64,000 nt of DNA from Pseudomonas furukawaii (GCF_002355475.1 NZ_AP014862.1:4526001-4590000), one strand, 5' to 3'; shown: positions 25,455-37,321, counted from the first letter of the stretch. The notes: generated by a model not told the origin, from the sequence alone. Numbers and translations: made by a program.

Positions 25455-26144
25455 TCAGTCCAGCTGGGCCAGGGCCTCGGCGGTGGTATCGCGGATGCGC
25501 TGCCAGTCGCCGGCACGGATCCACTCCGGCTCGAGCATCCAGCTGCCCCCCACGCACATGACGTTGGGCTGGGCGAAGTACTCGCCGATATTGCCCGGAC
25601 GCACACCGCCCGTGGGGCAGAAGCGGATGTTCGGGAAGGGGCCGGCGAAGGCCTTGAGCGCCTTGACCCCACCACAGAGCTCGGCCGGGAAGAGCTTGAA
25701 GCGGCGGTAGCCCAGGGCGTGGCCGAGCATGATCTCGGATGCGCTGCTGATGCCGGGCACCAGCGGCAGCGGGCTGTAGACGCCCGCCCGCAAGAGCTCG
25801 GCGGTGCAGCCCGGGGTCACCACGAACTGGGCGCCGGCGGCTTCGGCATCGGCCAGCATCCACTCATCCAGCACGGTGCCGGCGCCGATGCAGAGTTCCG
25901 GGCGCTGTTCCCGCAACAGGCGGATGGCGGCCAGGCCGTGTTCCGAACGCAGGGTCACTTCCAGGGTGGTGAGGCCACCGGCGGCCAGGGCATCGGCCAG
26001 GGGCAGGATGTCCTGCTCACGCTCGATGGTGATCACCGGCAGGATGCGCGCCGCTTCGCACAGGGCGTCGATCAGCGCCACCTTCTCGGCCATGCCCGGC
26101 ACGCTGTCACGCTGGCTGGCCCGAACGGGAGAAATAGAAGTCAT
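25455..26144 (-). CDS. eda: KDPG aldolase
   Basis: 2-dehydro-3-deoxy-6-phosphogluconate aldolase of 229 residues, last step of the Entner-Doudoroff route (KDPG to pyruvate and glyceraldehyde-3-phosphate). The catalytic block PVITIERE, GAGTV, VVTPGC and the Schiff-base Lys in RRFKLFPAE are all present, with the GGV phosphate site in CPTGGVRPGN. The start at 26144 is chosen over a long GC-rich upstream extension. Third gene of zwf-pgl-eda, 17 bp after pgl, expected to be under HexR. Confidence 0.95.
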   Translation of the reverse strand: MTSISPVRASQRDSVPGMAEKVALIDALCEAARILPVITIEREQDILPLADALAAGGLTTLEVTLRSEHGLAAIRLLREQRPELCIGAGTVLDEWMLADAEAAGAQFVVTPGCTAELLRAGVYSPLPLVPGISSASEIMLGHALGYRRFKLFPAELCGGVKALKAFAGPFPNIRFCPTGGVRPGNIGEYFAQPNVMCVGGSWMLEPEWIRAGDWQRIRDTTAEALAQLD

Positions 26145-26161
26145 GGGTCGGTCCTTCGGGC

Positions 26162-26875
26162 TCAGGGGCACCAGTAGATTTCCAGGGGACGGCTCAGGAA
26201 GGCGCGGATGGGCATCTGCGCCACGTCCTCCCCCGCCAGGGCATCGGCCAGGGTCGCCAGCTTGCCGGCACCCTGCAGGGATAACAGGGTGAGGCGCGCA
26301 CGCCGCAATACCGGCAGCGTCAGGGTCAGGCGCTGGCGCGGCACGCTGGGCGCGAGCATCGGCAGGCACCGGCGCGGGCCTTCCGGGTCCAGGGCCGCCG
26401 CCAGGTTGGGGCTGCCGGGGAAGAAGGACGCGGTGTGGCCATCCTCGCCCATGCCCAGCACCAGCACATCGGGGTCCTCCAGGTCCGCCAGTCGGGCGTC
26501 CGCCAGCTGGGCCGACGCCTCGACGCTGGGCGCCGGCTGGTAGAGACCAAGGAAGCGCGCGGCCGCCGCGCGCCCCTGCAACAGGTGCCGGCGTACCAGT
26601 CCCTCGTTGCTGTCGGGGTGGCTGACCGGCACGAAGCGCTCGTCGGCCAGGCCCAGGGTCACCTTCGACCAGTCCAGTTCCTGGGCCGCGAGGCGCTCGA
26701 AGAAGGCCACCGGACTGCGCCCGCCGGACACCACCAGGGTGGCGGCGCCCCGTTCGGCGATGGCGCCGCGCAGGGCATTGGCCACGGTCAGCGCCAGCTC
26801 GCCGGCGAGCTGGGCGGGGTTGTCCAGGCTGAGGCCCAGGACCTGGGCCGGCAGGTTCAGATTAGAGATCGCCAT
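26162..26875 (-). CDS. pgl: 6-phosphogluconolactonase
   Basis: A 237-residue hydrolase converting 6-phosphogluconolactone to 6-phosphogluconate. [17 protein letters not shown] is the phosphate-binding block and [14 protein letters not shown] carries the conserved catalytic His. The start at 26875 (MAISNLNLP) is chosen by similarity to the Pseudomonas protein and lies inside the last codons of zwf (14-bp overlap), which suggests translational coupling. Confidence 0.95.
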   Translation of the reverse strand: MAISNLNLPAQVLGLSLDNPAQLAGELALTVANALRGAIAERGAATLVVSGGRSPVAFFERLAAQELDWSKVTLGLADERFVPVSHPDSNEGLVRRHLLQGRAAAARFLGLYQPAPSVEASAQLADARLADLEDPDVLVLGMGEDGHTASFFPGSPNLAAALDPEGPRRCLPMLAPSVPRQRLTLTLPVLRRARLTLLSLQGAGKLATLADALAGEDVAQMPIRAFLSRPLEIYWCP

Positions 26876-28331
26876 ACCAACTCCGACCATCACGGGTGAT
26901 CAATGCAATGGAAGCCATCGGCCCCCAACTGCCCGCCGCATAGGGCTTGGGCGCGTCGCCCAGCTCGCGCCAGCCGGCGATGAGCCGGTCGCACCAACGC
27001 CAGGCATATTCGATTTCGTCCTTGCGAACGAAGAGGTTCTGGTTGCCTTTCATCACTTCCAGCAGCAGCCGCTCGTAGGCATCGGGAATCCGCGCGCTGC
27101 GGTAGGTGTTGGAGAAGCTCAGTTGCAAGGGATCGCTGCGCAGCTGCATGCCCTTGTCCAGGCCCTGTTCCTTGGTCATCACCTGGAGGGAGATGCCTTC
27201 GTCCGGCTGCAGGCGGATCACCAGGCGGTTGCTGATCAGCGGGCGCTGCTCCGGGGCGAAGATGTAGTGCGGCGGCTCCTTGAAGTGGATGACGATCTGC
27301 GACAGCTTCTGCGGCATGCGCTTGCCGGTGCGCAGGTAGAAGGGCACGCCGGACCAGCGCCAGTTGCGGATCTCCGCGCGCAGGGCGACGAAGGTCTCGG
27401 TGTCGCTCTCGGCGTTGGCGTTGTCCTCTTCCAGGTAACCCGGCACCTGCTTGCCGAGGATGTTGCCGGCCACGTACTGGCCACGCACCACCTGCTGGCC
27501 CAGTTGCTCCGGGGCGATGGGCGCCAGGGCCTTGAGCACCTTGACCTTCTCGTCGCGGATGCTGTCGGCGGAAAGGTCGCTGGGCGGGTCCATGGCGATC
27601 AGGCAGAGCAGCTGCAGCAGGTGGTTCTGGATCATGTCGCGCAACTGCCCGGCCTGGTCGAAGTACCCCCAGCGCCCCTCGATCCCCACCTGCTCGGCCA
27701 CGGTGATCTCCACGTGGGAGATGTGGTGCTGGTTCCACTGGGTCTCGAACAGGCTGTTGGCGAAGCGCAGGGCGATCAGGTTCTGCACCGTCTCCTTGCC
27801 CAGGTAATGGTCGATCCGATAGGTGCGGTCCTCGGGGAACCAGGCGGCCACCGCATCGTTCACCGCGCGGGAGGACTCCAGGTCGTGGCCTATGGGTTTC
27901 TCCAGCACCACGCGGGTGCGCTCGGCCAGGCCCACCGACGCCAGGCCGGCGCAGATGGAGCCGTACACCGCCGCCGGGGTGGCGAAGTAGGCGATCAGCC
28001 GCGACACCGGGCCCAGCTTGTCCGCCAGCACCGGGTAGCCGTCCGCCTCGAGGAACTCCATCGTGAGGTAGTCCAGACGCGCCATGAAGCGCTGCACCAC
28101 GGCCTCCTCCAGCTCGGCGGCCGGCACGTGGCGGCGCAGGTGCTCGCCGATCTGCGCCAGGCGCTCGGCCGGCGAGCCATCCTCCCGGGCCAGGGCGAGG
28201 ATGCGCGTATCGGCCGGCAGCAGCCCGGCGCGATCCAGGTGATAGAGGGCCGGAAACAGCTTGCGCAACGCCAGGTCACCCAGGGCGCCGAAGAGTCCGA
28301 CAGTGCAAGGTTCAACAGGTCGTGAGGCCAT
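26862..28331 (-). CDS. zwf: Glucose-6-phosphate 1-dehydrogenase
   Basis: A 489-residue enzyme oxidising glucose-6-phosphate with NAD(P)+. The nucleotide motif is [20 protein letters not shown] and the active site [13 protein letters not shown] is intact; EKPIGHD is also present. The start at 28331 (MASRPVEPC) is chosen over one eight codons upstream. First gene of the zwf-pgl-eda operon, divergent from hexR, whose product represses it until KDPG accumulates. Confidence 0.96.
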   Translation of the reverse strand: MASRPVEPCTVGLFGALGDLALRKLFPALYHLDRAGLLPADTRILALAREDGSPAERLAQIGEHLRRHVPAAELEEAVVQRFMARLDYLTMEFLEADGYPVLADKLGPVSRLIAYFATPAAVYGSICAGLASVGLAERTRVVLEKPIGHDLESSRAVNDAVAAWFPEDRTYRIDHYLGKETVQNLIALRFANSLFETQWNQHHISHVEITVAEQVGIEGRWGYFDQAGQLRDMIQNHLLQLLCLIAMDPPSDLSADSIRDEKVKVLKALAPIAPEQLGQQVVRGQYVAGNILGKQVPGYLEEDNANAESDTETFVALRAEIRNWRWSGVPFYLRTGKRMPQKLSQIVIHFKEPPHYIFAPEQRPLISNRLVIRLQPDEGISLQVMTKEQGLDKGMQLRSDPLQLSFSNTYRSARIPDAYERLLLEVMKGNQNLFVRKDEIEYAWRWCDRLIAGWRELGDAPKPYAAGSWGPMASIALITRDGRSWYGDL

Positions 28332-28395
28332 GATATTTGTTCTTCTATCCAACATGAGCTTATGAATACACCCTGCTTTGCGTTACAGCAAGACA

Positions 28396-28419
28396 AAATG
28401 TAGTAATAAAACTACATTT
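28396..28419. promoter_or_regulatory. HexR operator in the zwf-hexR intergenic region
   Basis: AAATGTAGT-N6-ACTACATTT, a perfect 9-bp inverted repeat. It is centred about 77 bp upstream of the zwf ATG and 98 bp before hexR. HexR of Pseudomonas binds AT-rich TGT/ACA-flanked palindromes between these two genes. The site fits in position and symmetry, though it deviates from the strict TTGT-N7/8-ACAA form. Confidence 0.65.
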
Positions 28420-28505
28420 ACCGACAAACGAGATTGCGGTGGCCGCTCCCCGGCGCGCTCAGTACGATAAGCCACCGATTGCAGGCCCCATTTCCAGGAG
28501 TCCAG

Positions 28506-29375
28506 ATGGACCGCGTGCACAACCTGCTGGAGCAGATCCAGAACCGCCTCGACGAGCTGAACAAGGCCGAACGCAAGGTCGCCGAAGTGATCCTGCGCGA
28601 CCCGCAGCAGGCCACCCGCTACAGCATCGCCGCCCTGGCCCAGGCCGCCCAGGTGAGCGAACCCACGGTGAACCGCTTCTGCCGCTCCTTCGGCGTCAAC
28701 GGCTACCCGGAGCTGAAGATGCAGCTGGCCCAGAGCCTGGCCAGCGGCGCCGCCTACGTCAGCCAGGCGGTGGCCGCCGACGACGGCCCCGAGGCCTACA
28801 CCCGGAAGATCTTCGGCAGCGCCATCGCTTCCCTGGACAGCGCCTGCCAGAGCCTCGACCCGCAACTGATCAGCCGCGCCGTGGACCTGATGATCCAGGC
28901 CCGGCAGATCCACTTCTTCGGCCTCGGCGCCTCGGCCTCGGTGGCCCTGGACGCCCAGCACAAGTTCTTCCGCTTCAACCTGGCGGTGTCGGCCCATTCC
29001 GATGTGCTGATGCAGCGCATGCTGGCCTCGGTGGCCCACACCGGGGACCTGTTCGTGATCATTTCCTACACCGGCCGCACCCGCGAACTGGTGGAGGTGG
29101 CACGCCTGGCGCGGCAGAACGGCGCCTCGGTGCTCGGCCTCACCGCCGCCGGCTCGCCGCTGGCCCGGGCCAGCACCATCAGCCTGGACATCCCGCTGCC
29201 GGAAGACACCGACATCTATATGCCGATGACCTCGCGCATCATCCAGCTCACCGTGCTCGACGTGCTGGCCACCGGCATGACCCTGCGCCGTGGCGTGGAC
29301 TTCCAGCCGCACCTGCGCAAGATCAAGGAAAGCCTCAACGCCAGCCGCTACCCGGCGGACGAAGAACCCAGCTGA
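28506..29375 (+). CDS. hexR: HexR, RpiR-family repressor of glucose catabolism
   Basis: A 289-residue regulator. The N-terminal HTH_6 domain is [20 protein letters not shown] and [20 protein letters not shown]. The C-terminal SIS domain binds KDPG ([32 protein letters not shown]). It controls zwf-pgl-eda and edd-glk in Pseudomonas. The start at 28506 follows GGAGTCC and is divergent from zwf. Confidence 0.95.
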   Translation: MDRVHNLLEQIQNRLDELNKAERKVAEVILRDPQQATRYSIAALAQAAQVSEPTVNRFCRSFGVNGYPELKMQLAQSLASGAAYVSQAVAADDGPEAYTRKIFGSAIASLDSACQSLDPQLISRAVDLMIQARQIHFFGLGASASVALDAQHKFFRFNLAVSAHSDVLMQRMLASVAHTGDLFVIISYTGRTRELVEVARLARQNGASVLGLTAAGSPLARASTISLDIPLPEDTDIYMPMTSRIIQLTVLDVLATGMTLRRGVDFQPHLRKIKESLNASRYPADEEPS

Positions 29376-29406
29376 AGCGCCCGCGAAACCGTCCGCGCCC
29401 TTCCTC

Positions 29407-29674
29407 GTAGGAGCGGGCTTGCCCGCGAAACGTCCGAGCCATTCGCCGGCAAGCCGGCTCCTACGGCGAAACCGTCCGCGCCCTTCCTTGTAGGAGCGGG
29501 CTCGCCCGCGAAGCCCTCCACGTTATTCGCCGGCAAGCCGGCTCCTACGGCGAAACCGTCCGCGCCCTTCCTCGTAGGAGCGGGCTTGCCCGCGAAGCCC
29601 TCCACGTTATTCGCCGGCAAGCCGGCTCCTACGGCGAAACCGTCCGTGCTATTCGCCGGCAAGCCGGCTCCTAC
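29407..29674. repeat. Tandem array of REP pairs, about 84-bp period
   Basis: Three full units, each with GTAGGAGCGGGC(T)TGCCCGCG facing TTCGCCGGCAAGCCGGCTCC, start at 29407, 29490 and 29574; a fourth has only the second arm and ends at 29674. Spacers such as CGAAACCGTCCGCGCCC are also conserved, so the unit has been amplified in tandem. The outermost CTAC supplies the stop codon of the mutarotase gene (29671-29673, TAG on the minus strand). It separates two convergent genes. Confidence 0.9.
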
Positions 29675-30570
29675 AGTACTCGGGCGGTCAAGTGCAGCCT
29701 CGCCTGCTCTCCCGCCACCAGCGTCACGCCCCGTTCGCCACAGGCCGCTCCCTGCACGGAGAGGAATCCCAGCCCTTCCGCCCAGCTCACCTCGGCCAGC
29801 GGCCGGCTGCCGGGGTGCCAGACCACCGTATGGGGATTGCCCCCGCCATCGATGCACAGCCGACGCTGCCAGCCCGGGTCCTGCAGCTTCAGGCGTCCGC
29901 CCCGGTGGAACAGCTTGTGCACGCCGTCGCTCACCCGCAGCTCGCCGTCCTGTCGACAGGGCTCGCGCAGCAACAGGTCGCGCCCCTCGGCGCCGTCCAG
30001 CCCCAGCAGCCCCACCCGAGCCACATCCGAAACCCGCCAGTAGGCATGCAGGGCGTGACTGAGGACGCAAGGCTCGCTGTCGCGGTGGCTGGTCACCAGT
30101 TCCAGGCTCAGGGAATCCCCCAGCACCGCCCGCAACTCCACCTGCCAGTCATGCAGCTCCAGGCGCCAGCGCAAGGCGACGCCCTCGGCGTCCGCCTGCT
30201 TGTCCACCAACCGCCAGTCCGAGAGCCGCGCCCAGCCGTGGTGGGGCCAGCCACCTTCCATGGGGTGCCGGCCGAACCAGGGCCAGCACACCGGCACGCC
30301 ACCCCGAATGGCCCCGATACGCGGCCAGCGGCTTGCGCACCAGAGCAGCGGCCGCTCGCCACGGGGCTGGAAATGCAACAGCTGGCCGCCCTGGCGGCTG
30401 AACACCGCCGAGCAGCGGGGGTGCTCCACCAGCAGCAGCTCGCGCCCCTGGTGTTCGCCCCAGCGGAACGGCTGCCCGGCCGCCGGGCGCAGCAGGGCGT
30501 CGAGGGGGTGGCCATCGCCCTCCCCCGTCCGCACCTGCCGACGCTTCACCCCCCGCTCAACGGCGGCCAT
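29671..30570 (-). CDS. D-hexose-6-phosphate mutarotase
   Basis: A 299-residue aldose-1-epimerase-like enzyme (YeaD family) that interconverts alpha and beta anomers of glucose-6-phosphate. Markers are GGVPVCWPWFGRHP, the catalytic His in SHALHAYWRVSD and WAEGLGFLSVQG near the end. The last codons and the TAG stop lie within a REP element. It lies 12 bp after the porin gene on the same strand, as in other Pseudomonas glucose-uptake operons (gtsABCD-oprB-mutarotase). Confidence 0.87.
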   Translation of the reverse strand: MAAVERGVKRRQVRTGEGDGHPLDALLRPAAGQPFRWGEHQGRELLLVEHPRCSAVFSRQGGQLLHFQPRGERPLLWCASRWPRIGAIRGGVPVCWPWFGRHPMEGGWPHHGWARLSDWRLVDKQADAEGVALRWRLELHDWQVELRAVLGDSLSLELVTSHRDSEPCVLSHALHAYWRVSDVARVGLLGLDGAEGRDLLLREPCRQDGELRVSDGVHKLFHRGGRLKLQDPGWQRRLCIDGGGNPHTVVWHPGSRPLAEVSWAEGLGFLSVQGAACGERGVTLVAGEQARLHLTARVL

Positions 30571-30582
30571 GGACGCTCCCGG

Positions 30583-31821
<1,239 letters not shown>

Positions 31822-31862
31822 TTATTGTTGTGTTTCGATGGATCGTTCTTCTGAGCTTCTTC

Positions 31863-31929
31863 GTAGGAGGAACGAGCTCGCTCGCGAAAGAACCTGCTCG
31901 GGGTGCTTCGCGAGCAAGCTCGCTCCTAC
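31863..31929. repeat. REP pair between gtsD and the porin gene
   Basis: GTAGGAGGAACGAGCTCGCTCGCG facing TTCGCGAGCAAGCTCGCTCC. The terminal CTAC again overlaps a stop codon: gtsD ends TAG at 31926-31928. Confidence 0.8.
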
Positions 31930-33077
31930 AGGCCTTTCAGGTGCGCCACCCTGGCCTGCCGCTCAGGGCTTGCCGCGTTTCCCGGCAGGCACAGGCGCTC
32001 GCCGCTTTGCGCGTCGAACAACAGCACCCGTTCGGGCGCCAATTGCAGGTCGAGGGCATCGCCGACGCGCACCGGCGCGTCGGGCGCCAGGCGGCAGCAG
32101 ACCTTGGTCTGGTTGATCTCGACGAAGGCCAGGGTGTCCGGCCCGGTGGGCTCCAGCACCTGCACCCGGGCGCGCACCGACGAGCCCTCGCCCGAGGCCT
32201 GCTGGATCTGTTCGGGGCGGATGCCGAGGATCAGCTCGCGGCCTTCCAGCTCGCCGGAGGCCTCGCCGAGCGGCAGCTCGCAATGGCCATCGTCGCTGTC
32301 CAGCAGCCCCACCAGCCGCCCGTCCCGACGCTGCAGGCGCAGGGGGATGAAGTTCATCGGCGGCGAGCCCATGAAGCCGGCGACGAAGAGGTTGGCCGGG
32401 TCGTTGTAGATCTGCTGCGGGGTGCCGAACTGCTGGATGATGCCGTCCTTCATCACCGCCACCTTGTCGCCCAGGGTCATGGCCTCGATCTGGTCATGGG
32501 TGACATAGACCGTGGTGGTCTTCAGGCGCTGGTGCATCAGCTTGATCTCGGTGCGCATCTCCACCCGCAGCTTGGCGTCGAGGTTGGAGAGCGGCTCGTC
32601 GAACAGGTAGATCTTCGGCCGCCGCGCCAGGGCCCGGCCCATGGCCACGCGCTGCTGCTGGCCACCGGAAAGCTGGCCGGGCTTGCGCTCCAGCAGGTGC
32701 TCGATCTGCAGCAGCCTGGCCACACGCGCCACCTCGGCGTCGATCTCGGCGGCGGGCCGCTTGCGGATCTTCAGGCCGAAGGCGATGTTCTCGCGCACGC
32801 TCATGGTCGGGTACAGGGCGTAGGACTGGAACACCATGGCGATGTCCCGGTCCTTGGGGCTCATGCCGCTGATGTCCTCGCCGTCCACCAGGATGGCGCC
32901 GCCGCTGATGTCCTCCAGCCCGGCGATGCAGTTCATCAGGGTGGATTTGCCGCAGCCCGAGGGGCCGACGAGGATCAGGAACTCGCCCGAGTCGATCGCC
33001 AGCTCGATGTTCTTCAGGGTGTCCGCCAGGCCGCTGCCGTAGGACTTGTTGACGTTGCGCAGTTCGAGGGTTGCCAT
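31926..33077 (-). CDS. gtsD: Glucose ABC transporter ATPase
   Basis: A 383-residue MalK-type ATPase: Walker [10 protein letters not shown], signature [15 protein letters not shown], Walker [13 protein letters not shown], and a C-terminal OB-like regulatory domain ([10 protein letters not shown]). It energises GtsB/GtsC for glucose uptake. It starts 11 bp after gtsC ends. The stop codon lies in a REP element. Confidence 0.93.
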   Translation of the reverse strand: MATLELRNVNKSYGSGLADTLKNIELAIDSGEFLILVGPSGCGKSTLMNCIAGLEDISGGAILVDGEDISGMSPKDRDIAMVFQSYALYPTMSVRENIAFGLKIRKRPAAEIDAEVARVARLLQIEHLLERKPGQLSGGQQQRVAMGRALARRPKIYLFDEPLSNLDAKLRVEMRTEIKLMHQRLKTTTVYVTHDQIEAMTLGDKVAVMKDGIIQQFGTPQQIYNDPANLFVAGFMGSPPMNFIPLRLQRRDGRLVGLLDSDDGHCELPLGEASGELEGRELILGIRPEQIQQASGEGSSVRARVQVLEPTGPDTLAFVEINQTKVCCRLAPDAPVRVGDALDLQLAPERVLLFDAQSGERLCLPGNAASPERQARVAHLKGL

Positions 33078-33088
33078 GGGTGCGACTC

Positions 33089-33934
33089 CTAGCCTTTGAC
33101 AGCGCCGGCGGTGAGGCCGCGCAGGAAGTATTTGCCGGCGAACACGTAGACCAGCAGGGTGGGCAGGCCGGCGATCATCGCGGCCGCCATGTCGACGTTG
33201 TATTCCTTGACCCCGGTGCTGGTGTTCACCAGGTTGTTCAGGGCCACGGTGATGGGCTGGCTGTCGCCGCTGGCGAACACCACGCCGAAGAGGAAGTCGT
33301 TCCAGATCTGGGTGAACTGCCAGATCAGGCAGACCATGATGGTGGGCACCGACATGGGCAGCAGGATGCGCCCGAAGATGGTGAAGAACCCCGCCCCGTC
33401 CAGCCGCGCCGCCCGCACCAGGGCGTTGGGGATGCTCACGTAGAAGTTGCGGAAGAACAGCGTGGTGAAGGCCAGGCCGTAGACCACGTGCACCAGCACC
33501 AGGCCGCCGGTGGTGTTGGCCAGCCCCAGCTTGCCGAGGGTGAAGGACGCCGGCAGCAGCACCACCTGGAATGGCAGGAAGCAGCCGAACAGCAAGGCCC
33601 CGAAGAACAGCTGGGAGCCCCGGAAGCGCCAGAGCGAGAGCACATAGCCGTTGAGCGCGCCCAGCAGCGTGGAGATCAGCACGGCCGGCACCGTGATCAT
33701 CACCGAGTTCCAGAAGTAGCCACCGACGCTGGCCCAGGCCTTGCTCCAGCCGATGAGGGTGAAGACGTCCGGCAGGGACAGCAGGTTGCCGGTGCGGATG
33801 TCGTCCAGGGTCTTGAAGCTGGTCAGCAGCATCACCACCAGCGGCACCAGGTAGAGGGCGCAGGCCAGGAGCAGGATGGCGTAGATGGCCAGGCGGCTGA
33901 CACTGAATGCGGGTTTTCCGGCCAGGCTAGTCAT
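33089..33934 (-). CDS. gtsC: Glucose ABC transporter permease GtsC
   Basis: A 281-residue MalG-type inner-membrane permease with the EAA-like loop (IPNALVRAARLDGAGFFTIFGRILLPMS). About six membrane segments are visible. It overlaps gtsB by 8 bp. It pairs with GtsB to form the channel. Confidence 0.92.
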   Translation of the reverse strand: MTSLAGKPAFSVSRLAIYAILLLACALYLVPLVVMLLTSFKTLDDIRTGNLLSLPDVFTLIGWSKAWASVGGYFWNSVMITVPAVLISTLLGALNGYVLSLWRFRGSQLFFGALLFGCFLPFQVVLLPASFTLGKLGLANTTGGLVLVHVVYGLAFTTLFFRNFYVSIPNALVRAARLDGAGFFTIFGRILLPMSVPTIMVCLIWQFTQIWNDFLFGVVFASGDSQPITVALNNLVNTSTGVKEYNVDMAAAMIAGLPTLLVYVFAGKYFLRGLTAGAVKG

Positions 33935-34835
33935 GGCGCTTGTTCCTCAGTTCGGAGTACAGGTAGGGCACGATGATCGCCAGCACGGCACCGAGCATGA
34001 GCATGGCGCTGGCGGCACCCAGGCCCATCTGGCCGCGGGTGAAGGTGTGGGCGTACATGAACATCGCCGGCAGGTCGGAGGCGTAGCCGGGGCCGCCGGC
34101 GGTCATCGCCGCCACCAGGTCGAAGCTCTTGATGGCGATGTGGGCGAGGATCATCAGCGCGCTGAAGAACACCGGGCGCAGGCTCGGCAGGACGATGCGC
34201 AGGTAGATGGTCGGCAGGCTGGCGCCGTCCACCTGGGCGGCACGGATCATCGACTGGTCGACCCCGCGCAGGCCGGCGAGGAACAGCGCCATGACGAAGC
34301 CGGAGGACTGCCACACGGCGGCGATCACCAGGCAGTAGACGACCCGGTCCGGGTCCACCAGCCAGTCCAGGCGGAAGCCTTCCCAGCCCCAGTCACGCAA
34401 GAGCTTGTCCAGCCCGAGCCCCGGGTTGAGCAGCCACTTCCAGGCGGTGCCGGTGACGATCATCGACAGCGCCATGGGGTAGAGGTAGACGGTGCGGATG
34501 AAGCCCTCGCGGCGGATGCGCTGGTCCAGCAGGACGGCCAGCAGCACGCCGATGGCGAGGCTGATGACGATGAACAGGCCGCCGTACACCACGAGGTTCT
34601 GGCTCGCCACCCACCAGCGGTCGTTCTCCCACAGGCGCTGGTACTGCTGCAGCCCCACCCAGCTGTAGCTGGGCATGAAGCGCGAGTTGGTGAAGGACAG
34701 CAGGAAGGTCCAGAGGATGTAGCCGTAGAAGCCCACCAGCACGATGAGCATGCTGGGGGCCAGCACCAGCTTGGGTAGCCAGCGCTGCAGCGCATCCAGG
34801 GGTGAGGCCTTGGCGAAGACGGCGGTTGAGCTCAT
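33927..34835 (-). CDS. gtsB: Glucose ABC transporter permease GtsB
   Basis: A 302-residue MalF-type permease, start MSSTAVFAKASPLDALQRWLP, with the coupling loop GVDQSMIRAAQVDGASLPTIY. About 185 bp of repeat-rich DNA separates it from gtsA, so the receptor may be expressed at a different level from the membrane proteins. Confidence 0.92.
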   Translation of the reverse strand: MSSTAVFAKASPLDALQRWLPKLVLAPSMLIVLVGFYGYILWTFLLSFTNSRFMPSYSWVGLQQYQRLWENDRWWVASQNLVVYGGLFIVISLAIGVLLAVLLDQRIRREGFIRTVYLYPMALSMIVTGTAWKWLLNPGLGLDKLLRDWGWEGFRLDWLVDPDRVVYCLVIAAVWQSSGFVMALFLAGLRGVDQSMIRAAQVDGASLPTIYLRIVLPSLRPVFFSALMILAHIAIKSFDLVAAMTAGGPGYASDLPAMFMYAHTFTRGQMGLGAASAMLMLGAVLAIIVPYLYSELRNKRHD

Positions 34836-34870
34836 GGGTATCCAGCTCCGATGGTCAGGTGATCACTCCC

Positions 34871-34890
34871 CTCTCCCGCCTGCGGGAGAG
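34871..34890. repeat. CCCTCTCCC-type hairpin between gtsA and gtsB
   Basis: CTCTCCCGC-CT-GCGGGAGAG, part of a dispersed element related to those near 50159 and 53922. It may partly terminate after gtsA, in keeping with high receptor expression. Confidence 0.65.
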
Positions 34891-35020
34891 AAGGATTTTT
34901 TCGGGCAACACGCTCCCCAACCCGCTCCCTGAAAGGAGAGGAACCGGTGAGGTGCGGGCCCGGGAGCCCGCTGGCTCAGGAGGAAGGGGAGATCGAGGGG
35001 CCGCTACGCGGCCCGGGCGC

Positions 35021-36274
35021 TCACTGCACCGCCTGGATGGCGGCGGCCAGTTGCTGGGCGGCCTTCTTCGGATCGGCCTTGGGGTCGTTGAAGAAGTTGG
35101 TCACCACGTCGAACATCGCGCCCTGGACGTAGCCCGAAGCGGCCATCAGGTGCGCCAGGCTGGGCTGCAACCCGCCATTGCCGACGGCTTCCTTGAAGTC
35201 CTTCATGGAGGCCTGGGCGCAACTGTCGAAGCCGCTCATGTCGGCGTCCTGGCGGACCGGGATGGAGCCCTTGTTCTGGCTGAACAGGGTCTGGAACTCG
35301 GCGCCCATGACGATTCGCGCCAAGTCTTCCTGGGCGCTGCGGTTGGCTTCGTCCTTGAGCTTGAACAGGGTCAGCGAATCGATGTTGTAGTCGAAGCTGC
35401 CCTGGGTGCCGGGGAAGGGAACGCAGAGGTAGTCCTTGCCCGCCACCTTGCCGGCGGCCGTCCACTCGCCCTTGGCCCAGTCGCCCATGATCTGCATGCC
35501 GGCCTTGCCATTGATCAGCAGGCCGGTGGCGCCGTTCCAGTCACGCCCGGCGGTGTTGGCGTCCATGTAGCCGCGGAATTTCTGCAGGGTCTCGAACACC
35601 TTGACCATCTTGTCGCCGGAGAGCGTGGCCGAATCCAGCTCGACGAAGGCCTTGTGGTAGTCCTGGGGGCCCAGGATGCTGAGCGCGATGTTCTCGAAGG
35701 TGGTGCCGTCCTGCCAGGGCTGGCCGCCGTGGGCGATGGCGATGTAGCCGGCGGCCTTGAGCTTGTCGGCGGCGACGAAGAACTCGTCGAGGGTGGTGGG
35801 CGGCGTGGCGCCGGCCTTCTGGAACACCTCGGGATTTATCCACAGCCAGTTGACCCGGTGCACGTTCACCGGCACCGCCACGTAGTGGTCGTCGTACTTC
35901 ATGATGCCGGCGACCTGCTCGGGCAGCAGCGCGTCCCACTTGCCCTCCTCGGCCACGGCGTCCATTTCCGTGAGCAGGCCGAGCGCGCCCCACTCCTGGA
36001 TATCGGGCCCCTTGATCTGGGCGGCGGACGGCGGATTGCCGGATACGGCGCGGGTCTTGAGCACGGTCATCGCCGCTTCGCCGCCGCCACCGGCCACGGC
36101 GAAGTCCTTCCAGGTGTGGCCCTTCTGCTCGACCAGTTCCTTCAGGGTATCGGCGGCACGCTTCTCGCCGCCGGACGTCCACCAGTGCAGGACTTCCACT
36201 TCGCCGGCGAGGGCGGTCAGGGGGAACAGGGAGGCGAGGGATACGACGGCGGCCAGGCGGGAGATGGCATTCAT
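35021..36274 (-). CDS. gtsA: Glucose-binding periplasmic protein
   Basis: A 417-residue receptor with signal peptide [23 protein letters not shown] and mature start [21 protein letters not shown], characteristic of the Pseudomonas glucose-binding protein. [12 protein letters not shown] and the SBP_bac_1 fold follow. The start at 36274 is chosen to give the signal peptide. First gene of gtsABCD-porin-mutarotase, expected to be regulated by GltR/GltS encoded nearby. Confidence 0.94.
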   Translation of the reverse strand: MNAISRLAAVVSLASLFPLTALAGEVEVLHWWTSGGEKRAADTLKELVEQKGHTWKDFAVAGGGGEAAMTVLKTRAVSGNPPSAAQIKGPDIQEWGALGLLTEMDAVAEEGKWDALLPEQVAGIMKYDDHYVAVPVNVHRVNWLWINPEVFQKAGATPPTTLDEFFVAADKLKAAGYIAIAHGGQPWQDGTTFENIALSILGPQDYHKAFVELDSATLSGDKMVKVFETLQKFRGYMDANTAGRDWNGATGLLINGKAGMQIMGDWAKGEWTAAGKVAGKDYLCVPFPGTQGSFDYNIDSLTLFKLKDEANRSAQEDLARIVMGAEFQTLFSQNKGSIPVRQDADMSGFDSCAQASMKDFKEAVGNGGLQPSLAHLMAASGYVQGAMFDVVTNFFNDPKADPKKAAQQLAAAIQAVQ

Positions 36275-36424
36275 GGATGGGGATACCTTTTTGTTTTTAT
36301 GACTGTGCAAGTCGGTGCTTGCCCTTGCCGAAAGTCTAAACAGGATCGTCGGAGCGCCGGGTAACAAAGGGATGCCCGAAGGTCACAGGCCGGTTACACA
36401 GGGCGGAATGGATCGGCACCCGAT

Positions 36425-37321
36425 TCATACCGACTTCCCGCCACCCCCTGGCGGTTCCAGGGGCTTGCGGTGCAGGCGGCGGAAGTCCCTCGGGGTTCGC
36501 CCCTTGAGCGCCAGGAACTGTCGATTGAACAACGAGAGGTTGGCGTAGCCCACCTGCTCGGCGATGCGCAGCACCGCCGCTTCGGTGGCGATCAGCAGGG
36601 AGCAGGCGCGGCCGATGCGCAAGCGCGTGACGTACTGCACGGCCGTCATCCGCGTGTGGCGGCGAAACATCCGGTGGAAGGCCGAGACGCTGACGCAGGC
36701 CAGCTCGGCCAGCGCGGGGATGGACACCGGCTCGGCGAATCCCCGGTGCAGGTGATCGAGCACCCGCTGGATACGCGGATCGGCCGTGGGCACGGCGGCG
36801 GGAGCGGCCGGCGCGTTGGCCAGCGGCAGCCTGTCGGGGTCACGGCAGAGCGACAGCAGGACGTCCAGCAACAGCATCAGTCGCCGGCCCGGTTCCGCTT
36901 CCGGCATCGCCTCGATCAGCGGACGGACGCGGGCGCGCGTCGACGCGCCGAAACTCAGGCCCTGCTCGGCGCCGGCCAGCAGCGCGCCGATGTCCCGCAG
37001 TTCGGGCAGGACAGCCAGCAGGCCATCGGCCCAGTCGCGGTGGAACCAGATGACCAGGGCCCGGTGCGGCCGGTCCGGGTCGATGCGCTCGCGGGAACAC
37101 CAGCTGTGTGGCATGCCCGGACCGATCAGCACCAGGTCGCCGTCGTCGTAGGGCTCGATGTCATCGCCGATGTAGCGATGCCCCCTGCTGTTGAGCGTGA
37201 GGGTCAGCTCGTACTCCGGGTGGTGATGCCACTCGAAGGGGATGCCCTCCTCCAGGCGGCGGTCCAGCAGCGCCCAGGAGGCGCCGTCGTCGGGAAGGAT
37301 GGTTTCGAGGAAGGCATGCAT
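36425..37321 (-). CDS. AraC-family regulator with cupin sensor domain
   Basis: A 298-residue regulator. The N-terminal cupin has EWHHHPEYELTLTLNSRGHRYIG and GPGMPHSW. The C-terminal AraC domain has two helix-turn-helix motifs: IPALAELACVSVSAFHRMFRRHT and ATEAAVLRIAEQVGYANLSLFNRQFLALKGRTPRDFRR. It diverges from the PhyH dioxygenase gene with 137 bp between them, so that gene is its likeliest target. Start at 37321 (MHAFLETIL) as the family N-terminus. Confidence 0.87.
   Translation of the reverse strand: MHAFLETILPDDGASWALLDRRLEEGIPFEWHHHPEYELTLTLNSRGHRYIGDDIEPYDDGDLVLIGPGMPHSWCSRERIDPDRPHRALVIWFHRDWADGLLAVLPELRDIGALLAGAEQGLSFGASTRARVRPLIEAMPEAEPGRRLMLLLDVLLSLCRDPDRLPLANAPAAPAAVPTADPRIQRVLDHLHRGFAEPVSIPALAELACVSVSAFHRMFRRHTRMTAVQYVTRLRIGRACSLLIATEAAVLRIAEQVGYANLSLFNRQFLALKGRTPRDFRRLHRKPLEPPGGGGKSV

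Noticed and set aside
29407-29674. CRISPR array
   Set aside because: The regular repeats are inverted REP pairs with conserved, not variable, spacers, and there are no cas genes.
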